In this document: in pieces, positions 1-9,246 of the stretch
Position numbering within the stretch: the stretch's first letter is position 1
Layout of the letters: each line of letters starts with the position of its first letter
NCBI RefSeq assembly: GCF_040702995.1
Contig: NZ_CP159992.1
Location: 3,683,501 to 3,747,500 of the forward strand
Origin: Paenibacillus sp. AN1007
GTDB lineage: Bacteria; Bacillota; Bacilli; Paenibacillales; Paenibacillaceae
Length of the DNA stretch: 64,000 bases
Reading direction: 5' to 3'
Program-made: the position numbers and the translations under genes
Notes under the pieces: model-generated
The model's database searches: none
Seen by the model: only the letters and a program-made list of their open reading frames with translations
What the model was told of the DNA's origin: nothing

Positions 1-780
1 AATTTCATCGCCGATGTTGGCCCGGGCGATCTCTGGTTTTTCCCCAAAGGTCTGCCTCATTCGATCCAAGGTTTGGAGAACGGGTGTGAATTTTTGTTGG
101 TATTTGATGACGGCAGCTTCTCGGATCTGAACACCCTATCGATCTCTGATTGGTTTGCTCACACACCGCCTGAAGTATTATCCATGAATTTCGGTGTGCC
201 AGAATCAGCCTTTCAGTCCATGCCGAAGGAACAGGTATATATTTTTCAAGATAACGTACCTGGTTCACTTGAGAGTCAGGAGATTCAATCTCCCTACGGA
301 ACGGTTCCACTTCCTTTTTCCTATCGTTTATTAGCACAGGAGCCCTTAATTACACCTGGGGGGAGTGTGCGCATCGTAGATTCCACCAACTTTCCCATCT
401 CCACAACTGTCGCAGCAGCCCTCGTCGAGATCAAACCCGGAGCAATGCGTGAACTTCACTGGCATCCGAATGCCGATGAATGGCAGTACTATTTGACAGG
501 GGAAGGCAGAATGACCGTCTTTGGTGGCAATGGCAGCGCACGTACCTTCGATTATCGGGCTGGAGATGTCGGGTATGTTCCTATAGCCATGGGGCACTAT
601 ATACAAAATACCGGTGAGAACACGTTATGGTTTTTGGAAATCTTCCGAAGTGATCGTTTTGAGGACGTCTCACTCAATCAGTGGATGGCTTTAACGCCCC
701 GTGACCTCGTGCGAGACAATCTGAATGCACCACCGGAACTGCTGGATGCACTGCGTAAAGTGAAATGGCCTGTCGTATAA
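1..780 (+). CDS. Oxalate decarboxylase-like bicupin, 5'-truncated by the window edge
   Basis: The reading frame is open from base 1, so this is the last 259 residues of a bicupin. The family (OxdC) uses Mn to convert oxalate to formate and CO2. The first visible stretch carries the last Mn ligand of cupin 1 (PHS, residue 20 of the fragment). Cupin 2 is complete: HWHPNADEW supplies His, His and Glu, and MGHY supplies the fourth His. The C-terminus aligns end to end with Bacillus subtilis OxdC as I recall it. The active-site lid, SENST in OxdC with catalytic Glu162, reads SDLNT here (bases 121-135), so the catalytic Glu is replaced by Asp. The protein may therefore be an oxidase-like or altered decarboxylase. 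Family assignment is firm; the exact reaction is not. An alcohol dehydrogenase gene follows 79 bases downstream. Confidence 0.9.
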   Translation, partial: NFIADVGPGDLWFFPKGLPHSIQGLENGCEFLLVFDDGSFSDLNTLSISDWFAHTPPEVLSMNFGVPESAFQSMPKEQVYIFQDNVPGSLESQEIQSPYGTVPLPFSYRLLAQEPLITPGGSVRIVDSTNFPISTTVAAALVEIKPGAMRELHWHPNADEWQYYLTGEGRMTVFGGNGSARTFDYRAGDVGYVPIAMGHYIQNTGENTLWFLEIFRSDRFEDVSLNQWMALTPRDLVRDNLNAPPELLDALRKVKWPVV

Positions 781-859
781 AATAGTATAAACCTATATCA
801 TCCACTCCGAATTGGGGTAAAGGTGAGAGAACCCACAATAACGAAGGAGGAATATGAAG

Positions 860-1999
860 ATGAAAGCCGTAACGTTCCAGGGCATCAAGGATATTCAAGT
901 GAAACAGGTCGAGGATCCGGCACTGCAGCAGAAGGATGATATTATCGTTCGTATTACTTCAACCGCAATCTGTGGATCGGATTTGCATATTTATCAGGGA
1001 GCGCTGCCTGCCGCCAAAGACTATGTCATCGGTCATGAACCGATGGGCATTGTGGAAGAGGTTGGACCTGAGGTTACACGGGTGAAAAAAGGAGACCGGG
1101 TCGTACTGCCTTTTAATATTGCCTGCGGGCAGTGCTTCTATTGTAATCATGATATGGAGAGCCAGTGTGACCATTCCAATAGAAATCCTGATATTCACAC
1201 TGGAGGCTATTTTGGTTTCACCGAGCGATACGGTGGCCACCCCGGCGGACAGGCCGAACTGCTGCGTGTGCCTTACGGCAACTTCACCCCCTTTGTCATT
1301 CCGGAGTCCTGCGAGCTGCAGGATGAGGCACTGCTGTTTCTATCCGACGTACTGCCAACGGCATACTGGAGCGTCGAAAATGCTGGCGTGAAGCCAGGAG
1401 ATACGGTCACTGTGCTTGGGAGCGGCCCGATTGGGCTGATGACGCAGAAGTTCGCCTGGATGAAGGGTGCCAAACGGGTGATCGCCGTTGATCGTCTGCC
1501 CTATCGACTGGAGAAGGCCAAGCGAATGAATGATGCAGAGGTCTTTAACTTTGAAGAGTACGACGATATGGGCGAGCACATCCGCGAGATGACCCAGGGT
1601 GGAACAGATATTGTCATTGACTGTGTAGGCATGGATGGCAAAAAAACGATGCTGGAAGAGATCGGCCAGAAGCTGAAACTACATGGCGGGGCGCTGAGTG
1701 CCATCGAAATCGGCATGAAAGCAGTACGCAAGTTTGGAACGATCCAGCTTACAGGGGTGTACGGCTCTTCCTACAATATGTTCCCTCTGGGAAATCTGTT
1801 TGAACGCAATATCAACATCAAAATGGGACAAGCTCCTGTTATTCATTACATGCCTGAACTGTTCCGCAAAATTACAGCAGGAGAATTTGACCCAACCGAA
1901 ATTATTTCACACCGCTTATCCCTGGATAACGCAAGCGAAGCTTACCGAATCTTTAACGATCACGAAGATGAATGCACCAAGGTAATTTTAAAACCTTGA
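860..1999 (+). CDS. Zinc-dependent alcohol dehydrogenase, formaldehyde-dehydrogenase-like MDR subfamily
   Basis: This is a 379-residue medium-chain dehydrogenase that would oxidise an alcohol or aldehyde with NAD(P). The N-terminal GroES-like domain has the catalytic-zinc cysteine in TAICGSDLH and the GHEPMG segment. The structural-zinc loop holds CGQCFYC and a further Cys (QCDH). The Rossmann fold has the glycine motif GSGPIG near residue 194. The length and the insertion after the structural zinc loop fit the glutathione-independent formaldehyde dehydrogenase-like group. The ribosome site AAGGAGG at 844-850 lies 9 bases before the ATG at 860 and only 3 before an in-frame ATG at 854, so 860 is preferred. 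The substrate cannot be read from sequence. It may be co-transcribed with the bicupin gene and ends at a strong terminator. Confidence 0.88.
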   Translation: MKAVTFQGIKDIQVKQVEDPALQQKDDIIVRITSTAICGSDLHIYQGALPAAKDYVIGHEPMGIVEEVGPEVTRVKKGDRVVLPFNIACGQCFYCNHDMESQCDHSNRNPDIHTGGYFGFTERYGGHPGGQAELLRVPYGNFTPFVIPESCELQDEALLFLSDVLPTAYWSVENAGVKPGDTVTVLGSGPIGLMTQKFAWMKGAKRVIAVDRLPYRLEKAKRMNDAEVFNFEEYDDMGEHIREMTQGGTDIVIDCVGMDGKKTMLEEIGQKLKLHGGALSAIEIGMKAVRKFGTIQLTGVYGSSYNMFPLGNLFERNINIKMGQAPVIHYMPELFRKITAGEFDPTEIISHRLSLDNASEAYRIFNDHEDECTKVILKP

Positions 2000-2003
2000 T
2001 TCT

Positions 2004-2046
2004 TAAAGGCAGTCTTACCTTTGACAGGGTAGGCCTGCCTTTTTTG
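2004..2046 (+). terminator. Rho-independent terminator after the alcohol dehydrogenase
   Basis: AAAGGCAG pairs with CTGCCTTT, with TTACC/GGTA inside the stem, followed by a T run. It starts five bases after the stop codon. Confidence 0.85.
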
Positions 2047-2091
2047 CACCGTTTGAGTACCTGAATATTGCCCCGTTTCCCCTTCAAAGCC

Positions 2092-2132
2092 AAAAAAAGC
2101 ATCCCTCCAATCATTTTCGCTGGAGAGATGCT
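2092..2132 (-). terminator. Terminator of the fructose operon
   Basis: Read on the minus strand, AGCATCTCTCCA pairs with TGGAGGGATGCT (one mismatch) and is followed by a run of seven T. It lies 65 bases beyond the fruA stop. Confidence 0.85.
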
Positions 2133-2197
2133 GCAGGCGGATTACCAAACCCGTGCTGATGTTATACGATCATTTGATAATCCAATTGTATATTTTA

Positions 2198-4168
2198 TTA
2201 TTTAACAAGCTCAGGTGACTTCTTCCACAATCCCAGAATGAGACCCGAGATCACAGAACCAATAACAACCGCGAGCAGGAACAGCAGGGTGTGGTTAGCC
2301 AGAAGTGCTACAAAGACCCCACCGTGCGGAGCTGGTACGTTGATATTCCAGAGCTGCGTAAGACCACCGGCTGCTGCAGAACCAATAATACAAGAAGTCA
2401 GTACACGAAGCGGATCAGCCGCTGCAAAAGGAATCGCACCTTCTGTGATGAACGACAGCCCCAGTACATAGTTAGTCAAACCGGATTTGCGTTCCTGCTC
2501 CGTGAATTTGGATTTAAAGAACGTTGTTGCAAGCGCAATTGCCAGAGGCGGTGCCATACCGCCTGCCATAACTGCCGCCATCCATGCTCCGTCTGTGTTG
2601 CCGCTGGATGTAAATACGCCAATCGCAAATGTATAGGCAGCTTTGTTGAACGGACCGCCCATATCGATGGCCATCATGCCGCCGAGCAGCACGCCGAGCA
2701 GTACTTTATTACCTGTTCCCAGATTGCCGAGTGCATCCACAAGCCATGTGTTCAGGGAACCGAAGATTGGATCGAAAATGTAATAACTGATTGTACCGAC
2801 GATCAGCAGACCCAGTACCGGATAGAGCAGGATCGGTTTCAAACCGTCAATTGCTTTTGGCAGCCCCTTCAGTGCCTTACGCAGACCAATAACGACATAA
2901 CCTGCGAGGAAACCGGCAGCGAGACCACCAAGGAAACCGGCATTAGAGCTTACAGCCATCAAACCACCGACCATACCCGGCATCAGGGCTGGACGATCAC
3001 CGATACTCATCGCAATAAATCCGGCAAGTACTGGAATCAGGAAATGGAACGCACCTGTTCCTCCGCCAATGGTTTGCAGCAACTGTACAATCGGATTGTC
3101 AGGACTCGCAAGCTGTTCAATCAAGAAGGAGATGGCGAGCAGGATACCCCCACCAACAACGAATGGCAGCATATGTGAAATACCGTTCATCAAATCTTTG
3201 TAAATTTTACTTCCGACGCTTATTTTATGATCGCTGGTGCCTTCATGCTTCGCAATTCCACCTTGGCTGCGATAGATTGGGGCATCCCCGTTAACCGCCT
3301 TGCGGATCAGTTCTTCGGATTTGCGGATACCGTCACTTACCGGTCTTTGCAGCACAGGCTTGCCGTCAAAGCGGGCCATTTCGACATTTTTGTCTGCAGC
3401 AATGATAACCCCTTTAGCGCGAGCAATCTCGTCAGCTGTCAATACATTCTGTGCGCCTTCGGAACCGTTCGTTTCCACACGAATATTAATTCCCATTTCC
3501 TGTGCTTTTTTCTTGAGCGCATCCTCAGCCATAAATGTATGCGCAATACCTGTCGGACAGGCGGTAACAGCAACAACAAAATCTTCAGAATTGGCATTAC
3601 CCACAAGGACACCTGCGCTGTTTTTCACGTTGTCAGCACCATTTGCAGCCGAAGATGCCTGCGCTTCTCTCTCCAGCTTTGCTTTTTCTTTGGCTGCTTC
3701 CTTGGCTGCAGCTTCCTCCTGCTTGGCGTCGAACAAGGCACTCACTTCTTGAGGCGTATTTGTGTTCATCAATTCAGCGATGAAATCGCTATCAACCAGC
3801 AGCCTTGAAAGAGCCGCAAGTGTGCGAAGATGTGTATTCCCGGCGCCTTCCGGAGCCGCAATCATGAAGAAAATATGAGCAGGCTGATCATCCAGCGCTT
3901 CAAAATCCAGACCTTTTTTGCTTTTGGCGAAGACAACCGTTGGTTCGTTTACCGCTTTCGTCTTCGCGTGAGGCATAGCAATCCCGCCGCCAATACCTGT
4001 GCTGGATTCCGCTTCTCTTTTGTAAATCATTTCTTTGAACAGCACCGGATCGTTGATGCGTCCACTCCGATTCAAACTTGCAATCAGTTCGTCGATCGCC
4101 TCATCTTTGGTCGTCGCTTGCAGATCCATAATCATCGTTTCCTGGATCATCAAGTCAGTGATTTTCAT
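2198..4168 (-). CDS. fruA: PTS fructose transporter EIIABC (FruA)
   Basis: This 656-residue membrane permease imports fructose and phosphorylates it to fructose-1-phosphate. EIIA comes first, with the phospho-accepting His67 in AMPHAKT. An Ala/Glu/Lys-rich linker (about 148-170) leads to EIIB, with the active Cys204 in TACPTGIAHT. The EIIC membrane domain (about 305-650) carries many hydrophobic helices. The longer open frame begins 87 bases upstream, but the ATG at 4168 follows GGGAG at good spacing and begins with a normal EIIA start, so it was chosen. It is the last gene of fruR-fruK-fruA, 108 bases after fruK. It is expected to be induced by fructose-1-phosphate through FruR. Confidence 0.96.
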   Translation of the reverse strand: MKITDLMIQETMIMDLQATTKDEAIDELIASLNRSGRINDPVLFKEMIYKREAESSTGIGGGIAMPHAKTKAVNEPTVVFAKSKKGLDFEALDDQPAHIFFMIAAPEGAGNTHLRTLAALSRLLVDSDFIAELMNTNTPQEVSALFDAKQEEAAAKEAAKEKAKLEREAQASSAANGADNVKNSAGVLVGNANSEDFVVAVTACPTGIAHTFMAEDALKKKAQEMGINIRVETNGSEGAQNVLTADEIARAKGVIIAADKNVEMARFDGKPVLQRPVSDGIRKSEELIRKAVNGDAPIYRSQGGIAKHEGTSDHKISVGSKIYKDLMNGISHMLPFVVGGGILLAISFLIEQLASPDNPIVQLLQTIGGGTGAFHFLIPVLAGFIAMSIGDRPALMPGMVGGLMAVSSNAGFLGGLAAGFLAGYVVIGLRKALKGLPKAIDGLKPILLYPVLGLLIVGTISYYIFDPIFGSLNTWLVDALGNLGTGNKVLLGVLLGGMMAIDMGGPFNKAAYTFAIGVFTSSGNTDGAWMAAVMAGGMAPPLAIALATTFFKSKFTEQERKSGLTNYVLGLSFITEGAIPFAAADPLRVLTSCIIGSAAAGGLTQLWNINVPAPHGGVFVALLANHTLLFLLAVVIGSVISGLILGLWKKSPELVK

Positions 4169-4276
4169 CTTGGAACACTCCCTTAAGTTCGGTCGGCCTG
4201 CGCAGCAGGCCTCATATAAATTCATATCAGTACGGATGCTGTTAAACTTATCCAAAAGAAGACAGGCATGCCGTTT

Positions 4277-5188
4277 TTAAAGTGTTGTAATTGTAACCTG
4301 ATCACGCAATGCTTCAATAAGCTCTCGTGCGGCAAGGTCATCCGAGAAGGCGGTTGCGCTGCCCGATGCTACTCCGGTGCGGAATGCTTCCAGCAGGTCT
4401 CCGTGCAGTACATACGTGCCTACAAACCCGCCAATCATCGAATCGCCAGCACCAACTGAATTTTTCACCTTGCCTTTAGGTACGGTTGCATGATAGACAT
4501 TAGTCTTCGTGATAAACAATGCTCCTTCTCCAGCCATGGAGATCAATACATGTTTGGCACCTGCTTCAAGCAGTTTACGTCCGTAGGACACCAATTCCTC
4601 ACGTGTCTCAATGGTTACGCCAAACAATTCGGCTAGTTCATGATGGTTTGGTTTGACCAACAGCGGCTTGTGAACGAGTGCTTCCATTAGTGCAGACCCT
4701 GTGGTATCAATGACGAACTCGGCTTCCGTCTGCTTGCAGACTTGAATGAGACGATCATAGAAATCTGAACCAAGTGACGGTGGAACACTGCCAGATAGAA
4801 TGACAATATCTCCTTTTTGCAAAGAAGACAGTTTAAGCAGCAGCTGTTCTGCCTCATCCGCACGGATTGCCGGCCCCAGGCCGTTAATTTCGGTTTCGTC
4901 CCCATGCTTGAGCTTGATGTTAATGCGGGTATCGTCTGCAATGGTGACAAAATCGGTCTGGATCGCATCTTCCTGCAGCTTGTCGTTAATAAAACGTCCG
5001 GTGAATCCACCCAAAAATCCGATAGCCGTATTGGCCGCTCCAAGTTGATTCAAAATCCGGGAAACGTTAATGCCTTTACCTCCAGGCAGTTTCAAGTCCC
5101 GGTTCATGCGGTTTAATCCGCCCAGTTTCAGATCGTCCACTTCTACGATGTAATCGATGGACGGGTTGAGTGTTATCGTATATATCAT
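4277..5188 (-). CDS. fruK: 1-phosphofructokinase
   Basis: This 303-residue PfkB-family kinase phosphorylates fructose-1-phosphate, the product of FruA, to fructose-1,6-bisphosphate. It begins with TLNPSIDY, typical of the FruK/LacC branch. It has the substrate-site motif GGKGINVSR and the C-terminal PfkB signature VGAGDSMIGGF, whose Asp is the catalytic base. Length is normal for the family. The start codon lies two bases after the fruR stop, and the ribosome site GAGGG sits inside the end of fruR, so the two genes are translationally close. Confidence 0.96.
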   Translation of the reverse strand: MIYTITLNPSIDYIVEVDDLKLGGLNRMNRDLKLPGGKGINVSRILNQLGAANTAIGFLGGFTGRFINDKLQEDAIQTDFVTIADDTRINIKLKHGDETEINGLGPAIRADEAEQLLLKLSSLQKGDIVILSGSVPPSLGSDFYDRLIQVCKQTEAEFVIDTTGSALMEALVHKPLLVKPNHHELAELFGVTIETREELVSYGRKLLEAGAKHVLISMAGEGALFITKTNVYHATVPKGKVKNSVGAGDSMIGGFVGTYVLHGDLLEAFRTGVASGSATAFSDDLAARELIEALRDQVTITTL

Positions 5189-5190
5189 CG

Positions 5191-5937
5191 CTATCCCTCA
5201 ATTATTTTAGTTTTCCGGGTGACTACCGCTCGCCAATGTTCTGGCATTCGCTCCGTAATCAGATCTGCCTCCTCCAAATCAAACAATTTGGCAAAAGTAA
5301 TATCCCCGATTTTGCTGGAATCAGCCAGCACATAGGATTTCCCCGACAATTGATGTGCACGCCTCTTAATCAAGGCTTCCTCCGGATCAGGCGTTGTATA
5401 CCCCATCTCGGGGTCCACACCGTTACTTCCGAGAAAACATTTATCAAATCGAAAATTGTCCATGTTCTGCAGCGCAATGCTGCCAATGACTGCTTTGGTA
5501 TGAATTTTCATCATGCCGCCTAATAAATAACTGCGAATTCGCTTGCTTACAAGCGCCTCGACATGGGAGAGTCCATTGGTGACCACCGTTACATCTTTAG
5601 CTTCGATAAAAGGGATCATGGCCAGTGTTGTCGTGCCGGCATCTAGGTAAATACATTCACCATTCTGAATTTCCTGTGCGGCCAACCGGGCGATAACGGT
5701 TTTCTGTTGAATGTTTTTGAACGTTTTTTCTTCCATACCTGGCTCTAACGTTTTTTCATTCACCAGTGAAGCGCCACCATGGATACGTTTGAGCATCTGA
5801 CGGCTTTCCAGATCAATCAAATCTCTTCTAATCGTGGATTCAGAAACTCCGAGCACATCAACAAGCTCCTGCAGTTTCACAATTCCCTGTAAATGTAAGC
5901 GCTCTACAATTGCAGCATATCGTTCTTCAGTCAGCAT
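5191..5937 (-). CDS. fruR: DeoR-family repressor of the fructose operon
   Basis: This 248-residue transcription regulator has an N-terminal DeoR helix-turn-helix (GVSESTIRRDLIDLE, about residues 29-43). Its C-terminal DeoR sensor domain (about 75-235) has the DAGTT and NG motifs that bind sugar phosphates. In this family the inducer at fru loci is fructose-1-phosphate. An upstream in-frame ATG at 5943 sits one base from the GGAGG, so the ATG at 5937, seven bases from it, was chosen. It is the first gene of fruRKA and so would control its own operon. Confidence 0.93.
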   Translation of the reverse strand: MLTEERYAAIVERLHLQGIVKLQELVDVLGVSESTIRRDLIDLESRQMLKRIHGGASLVNEKTLEPGMEEKTFKNIQQKTVIARLAAQEIQNGECIYLDAGTTTLAMIPFIEAKDVTVVTNGLSHVEALVSKRIRSYLLGGMMKIHTKAVIGSIALQNMDNFRFDKCFLGSNGVDPEMGYTTPDPEEALIKRRAHQLSGKSYVLADSSKIGDITFAKLFDLEEADLITERMPEHWRAVVTRKTKIIEG

Positions 5938-5959
5938 ATTCATTCCTCCAACTGCTTCT

Positions 5960-5987
5960 ATAGTATCATAAATCCCGTAAAAAACAA
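5960..5987 (-). promoter_or_regulatory. Candidate sigma-A promoter of fruRKA
   Basis: On the minus strand TTGTTT (5982-5987) and TACTAT (5960-5965) are separated by 16 bases, about 20 bases before the fruR ribosome site. Both boxes differ from consensus by one or two bases. Confidence 0.55.
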
Positions 5988-6125
5988 TCATTTTCATTCA
6001 AAATAATTTAAAAACCTTCAAATTCTTTCACTTCTCGTCTAAATTTCTTGTCCAAATGTCCCGATCACCCGTTTCTCTACACGCAACTGATAATCTAGTT
6101 CCTATTGTGGAGAGGTGAATCTTCT

Positions 6126-6809
6126 ATGTCAGTCCTGACGAACAAAAGGCGGAAACCGTGTGAGCCCTATCGATCGAAGACAAGGGCAGTTCAACGTTAC
6201 GGCTGGATTTCATCCAACTGGAGTGGTTACGTAAAGAGAAAATCCCGTCAAGCCTACCGGCGAATTTCCGCAGAGTGGACTGTTCCTTATGTTTTTCCTA
6301 GCTCGCGCACCTCATATTCATCTGCATGGATAGGTATTGACGGTTTTACAAACAACGATCTTATTCAAACAGGCACAGCTCATGATTGGATTCAGGGCAG
6401 ACCCGTATATTATGCCTGGTGGGAAATCCTGCCGGATACAGAAACGATCATTCATCAACCGGTAAATGCCGGTGACTGCATGCGCGGTATCATTACCAAA
6501 ATAACCCGCCACACCTGGTGCATCCACCTGAGCAATCTCACCAAAGGCTGGACTTTTCGCACCGTTCAGCGTTATTCAGGTCCTCAATCCTCCGCCGAAT
6601 GGATTGTTGAAGCTCCTTCCATTGGCGGTTCCCCTGCCCTGATACCTAGACTCAGTCCGATTTCTTTTCGAATGTGCCGTCTTAATGGCCGCCCTCCGGC
6701 CTTCAGCACCAAAGATAAAGGCATTATGGTCCAGAACCAGCGTGTCTTGTCAGTTCCCTGGCCTCCCAATTCGTGCAGAGACGGGTTTGTTGTGCGGCGT
6801 GTTCGCTAA
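6126..6809 (+). CDS. G1 family (eqolisin-like) glutamic peptidase, no signal peptide
   Basis: This 227-residue protein carries the hallmarks of scytalidoglutamic peptidase: SSNWSGY near residue 30, WIGIDG followed by LIQTGTA (the catalytic Gln), AWWE, and SAEWIVEAP with the catalytic Glu. The fold is a lectin-like beta sandwich. Family members cleave proteins at acid pH and are best known as secreted fungal enzymes. Here the N-terminus is short and basic (KRRKPCEPYRSK) with no hydrophobic segment and no propeptide, so it appears cytoplasmic or exported by another route. The ATG at 6126 follows GGAGAGGTGA by seven bases; an upstream TTG has no ribosome site. It stands alone, ending at a strong terminator. 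Family assignment is confident; activity is inferred. Confidence 0.82.
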   Translation: MSVLTNKRRKPCEPYRSKTRAVQRYGWISSNWSGYVKRKSRQAYRRISAEWTVPYVFPSSRTSYSSAWIGIDGFTNNDLIQTGTAHDWIQGRPVYYAWWEILPDTETIIHQPVNAGDCMRGIITKITRHTWCIHLSNLTKGWTFRTVQRYSGPQSSAEWIVEAPSIGGSPALIPRLSPISFRMCRLNGRPPAFSTKDKGIMVQNQRVLSVPWPPNSCRDGFVVRRVR

Positions 6810-6833
6810 GTCTTGTTTGGATCATATAACTGA

Positions 6834-6881
6834 AAAATCCTGCAGCCGCCGACGTTTCTGACGCCGGTGCTGCAGGATTTT
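6834..6881. terminator. Bidirectional terminator between convergent genes
   Basis: AAAATCCTGCAGC and GCTGCAGGATTTT form a perfect 13-base stem with a GC-rich inner hairpin. It has T runs on both strands and sits between genes that converge on it. Confidence 0.9.
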
Positions 6882-6971
6882 GGCCATGCCGGGACGGCGT
6901 CCTGCTGTAGTAACTCAGTGCTTCCTACGATAATAGCCCGATGCTTTCTTTTATAGTGACTCAGGCCTCAA

Positions 6972-7478
6972 TTATCTAAGCTCTGTATTCCCGATATCTG
7001 GTTTAGGTTTGAGCCATCTACCTTCTTCGTTAATAAAGGCTCCCTTGAACCTTCCCATCTCCAGCTGTTCAATCAGCTTTTCTTCATCCGTTGTCAAAAT
7101 CTCAGCTAACTGTTCAACGGTATAATAATCCGCCAGATTGTAATCAAGCAGAATAGGCACAGCAGTATCGTATAATTCGCGGATCATATTCTCGAAAGAA
7201 TGGCGTCCCAGATTCGTCATCTTCTGATAAACCTGCAGCGGCTGGGAAACTAAAGTACGAAACGATTTGTCCTCCAGATTCATCCACAATGTGCTGCATG
7301 CCTGAACACTCATATAATTCTGGTCTACATCGTAAAACTGCATTTCCTCAATCTTCATGTATTTCTCTTGAAAAGCCACAATTTTAATTAAGGGCACATC
7401 ACGTAATCGTGATGCTTTTTTCAGGTGGGCCCTGAACTGCTCATAATTCATCTCTTTATTTTGTTTCGCCTGCTCCAT
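6972..7478 (-). CDS. Unrecognised protein with an excisionase-like winged helix at the C-terminus
   Basis: This 168-residue soluble, charged protein is not one I can name. The first 115 residues look helical and have no motif I recognise. The last 45 residues resemble an excisionase/MerR-type helix-turn-helix: TVEQLAEIL, a turn, then EQLEMGRFKGAFINEEGRWL, where the G-R-F then K/A-F-I...G-R-W pattern matches the wing of that fold. It could be a DNA-binding or adaptor protein. A weak ribosome site (AGGGAT) precedes the ATG at 7478; a second ATG ten codons in is possible. It appears monocistronic. Confidence 0.65.
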   Translation of the reverse strand: MEQAKQNKEMNYEQFRAHLKKASRLRDVPLIKIVAFQEKYMKIEEMQFYDVDQNYMSVQACSTLWMNLEDKSFRTLVSQPLQVYQKMTNLGRHSFENMIRELYDTAVPILLDYNLADYYTVEQLAEILTTDEEKLIEQLEMGRFKGAFINEEGRWLKPKPDIGNTELR

Positions 7479-7604
7479 TTATAGATCCCTGCCTTTAACA
7501 TGTTCCAAACGACATCTTACAACAAATCCTCATAGAACGAAAGAAGCATTGGTAAAAAACAAAGACGCACAGCATAATCTGCTGCACGAAGGACAATACC
7601 ATGA

Positions 7605-9029
7605 TTATATTTTTTCGCGTTTCGACCAAGCGGCCGTGAACTCTGGTTCATTGTACTCATAGAACTCGCGCAGGATTTGCTCCCGGTCGTCGAGGAACAG
7701 TTGATCGGCTATTCCTGTGACCAGCTTGGGTACAGCCCCTTTAGTTCCCGATATGGCCGAGGCAGATAAACCGCAGCTTGCCAGCGCTGAATAATTAAAT
7801 ACGAATAGTCCATGCAGCAGCGCCTTTCCCTGCTCGCTTTTACTAGTCATAGCAAATCCGGGACTTAAATACGGATGTGCATCAATCTGTTCGTTTCGGA
7901 GTTCGGGCGGCGCTTCATAACAATCCTTCCAGCGGGCAATATGCTCTTCCACAAGTCGAAGTTCAGGACGGAGCGCAGGATCACTGACCAGACCTGTACT
8001 AATGATCAGAAAATCAAATGTATACACACCATGTGCGGTTCGTATCTTCGCAGCCTGACCCGCGGCTTCTGCACCAAGCCATGGAGAGTTCAGGTGAAGC
8101 TCAAATCCCGGCCAGGAGGCCGCGCGGTTAAACGTGTCATTGGTTGGCGGCTGATTGAATTGAAAAAAGTGGGAAATCACCTGATACTTATCCGCAGCAG
8201 GCAGTGCATGAAACCGCTCGATCATGCCAGACTGTTCCATCTGGCGAATCGGATTCACCTGCGGCAGCTGTGCACGCCGCACAAAAACGTGAGCCTCGGC
8301 CACTCCCGAGGCAAACGCGTGATTTGCATTGTCAAAAGCCGACGCCCCGCCGCCGAGCACAGCAACCTTTTTCCCTTTTAACCGTTCAAAATCAATCTCT
8401 TCCGACGTATGTGCATACAGCTGTCGCGGCAGATGATCAGCGATGAGCGATGGAATATGCCACCGCCCGCCTCCTTGAATGCCAGTTGCAAGCACCACTT
8501 TCCGAGCAAGGATGACGTTCCCGCGATGCCCCTTCCCGGTTACATGCAGTCGATAAATTCCATCTTGGGCAGGTTCGATCAGGTCTAACTTCACTTCATT
8601 TCGTACAGGCAGACCCAACACTTCACGATACCAACGCAAATAGTTCATCCAGTCCCCGCGCGGTATTTTGTCCATTTCCTTCCATCCCTCTATTCCTGCC
8701 TGAGCCTCCCACCACGAACGAAACGTCAGTGAGGGAACCCCCAGGTCAATGGAAGTCAGATGTTTCGGTGTCCGCAGCGTAACCATACGCGCATACGTGT
8801 CCCACGGTCCTTCTTGTCCAGCAGCATTTTCGTCAATGATGAGAATATTGGAGATCCGTTCACGAAGAAGCCCGAATGCAGCCCCAAGCCCGCTCTGTCC
8901 TCCGCCTGCAATAACGACATCATACACATGTCCTTCTGCATGCTCTCTTGCACGAACCCAGTTGGCACCGCCAAAACATAAATACGCCAAATCATGCTTT
9001 ACACGTTCATTTAATGCTTCGAGGCCCAT
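7605..9029 (-). CDS. FAD/NAD(P)-binding oxidoreductase, flavoprotein mono-oxygenase-like
   Basis: This 474-residue flavoenzyme has two dinucleotide-binding motifs: GGGQSGLG near residue 42 for FAD and GGGASAFDN near residue 225 for NAD(P)H. It also has an ATG-like motif (LATGIQG) between them. This layout is that of the CzcO/lysine N-hydroxylase/Baeyer-Villiger group. The reaction is not readable from sequence. It lies just downstream of iron-siderophore genes, so a role in siderophore chemistry is possible, but 274 bases separate it from them. The start at 9029 follows AAAGGG at normal spacing. Confidence 0.78.
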   Translation of the reverse strand: MGLEALNERVKHDLAYLCFGGANWVRAREHAEGHVYDVVIAGGGQSGLGAAFGLLRERISNILIIDENAAGQEGPWDTYARMVTLRTPKHLTSIDLGVPSLTFRSWWEAQAGIEGWKEMDKIPRGDWMNYLRWYREVLGLPVRNEVKLDLIEPAQDGIYRLHVTGKGHRGNVILARKVVLATGIQGGGRWHIPSLIADHLPRQLYAHTSEEIDFERLKGKKVAVLGGGASAFDNANHAFASGVAEAHVFVRRAQLPQVNPIRQMEQSGMIERFHALPAADKYQVISHFFQFNQPPTNDTFNRAASWPGFELHLNSPWLGAEAAGQAAKIRTAHGVYTFDFLIISTGLVSDPALRPELRLVEEHIARWKDCYEAPPELRNEQIDAHPYLSPGFAMTSKSEQGKALLHGLFVFNYSALASCGLSASAISGTKGAVPKLVTGIADQLFLDDREQILREFYEYNEPEFTAAWSKREKI

Positions 9030-9246
9030 ACTTCATCAACCCTTTCATGATCTATCCAGAAAACAGGCTTCGGTGCATCGTGCATTGAGCATCCGGGTGT
9101 TCTTCTGCAGTACCCGAATCGAATTAGCGCTATTATATGAGTTCAGAGCAGGCATTGGAAGCAGGCGTACACTTTATTGTTACGCATGCTAAAAAACATA
9201 AATGTACTTGTTCATTTACACGAAAGTGAAGTGAACATAGTCGATA

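Noticed and set aside
2291..3178. Plus-strand open frame of about 295 codons opposite fruA
   Set aside because: It is antisense to the EIIC domain, has shadow-like composition rich in Cys, Thr, Gln and Arg, and has no start signal.
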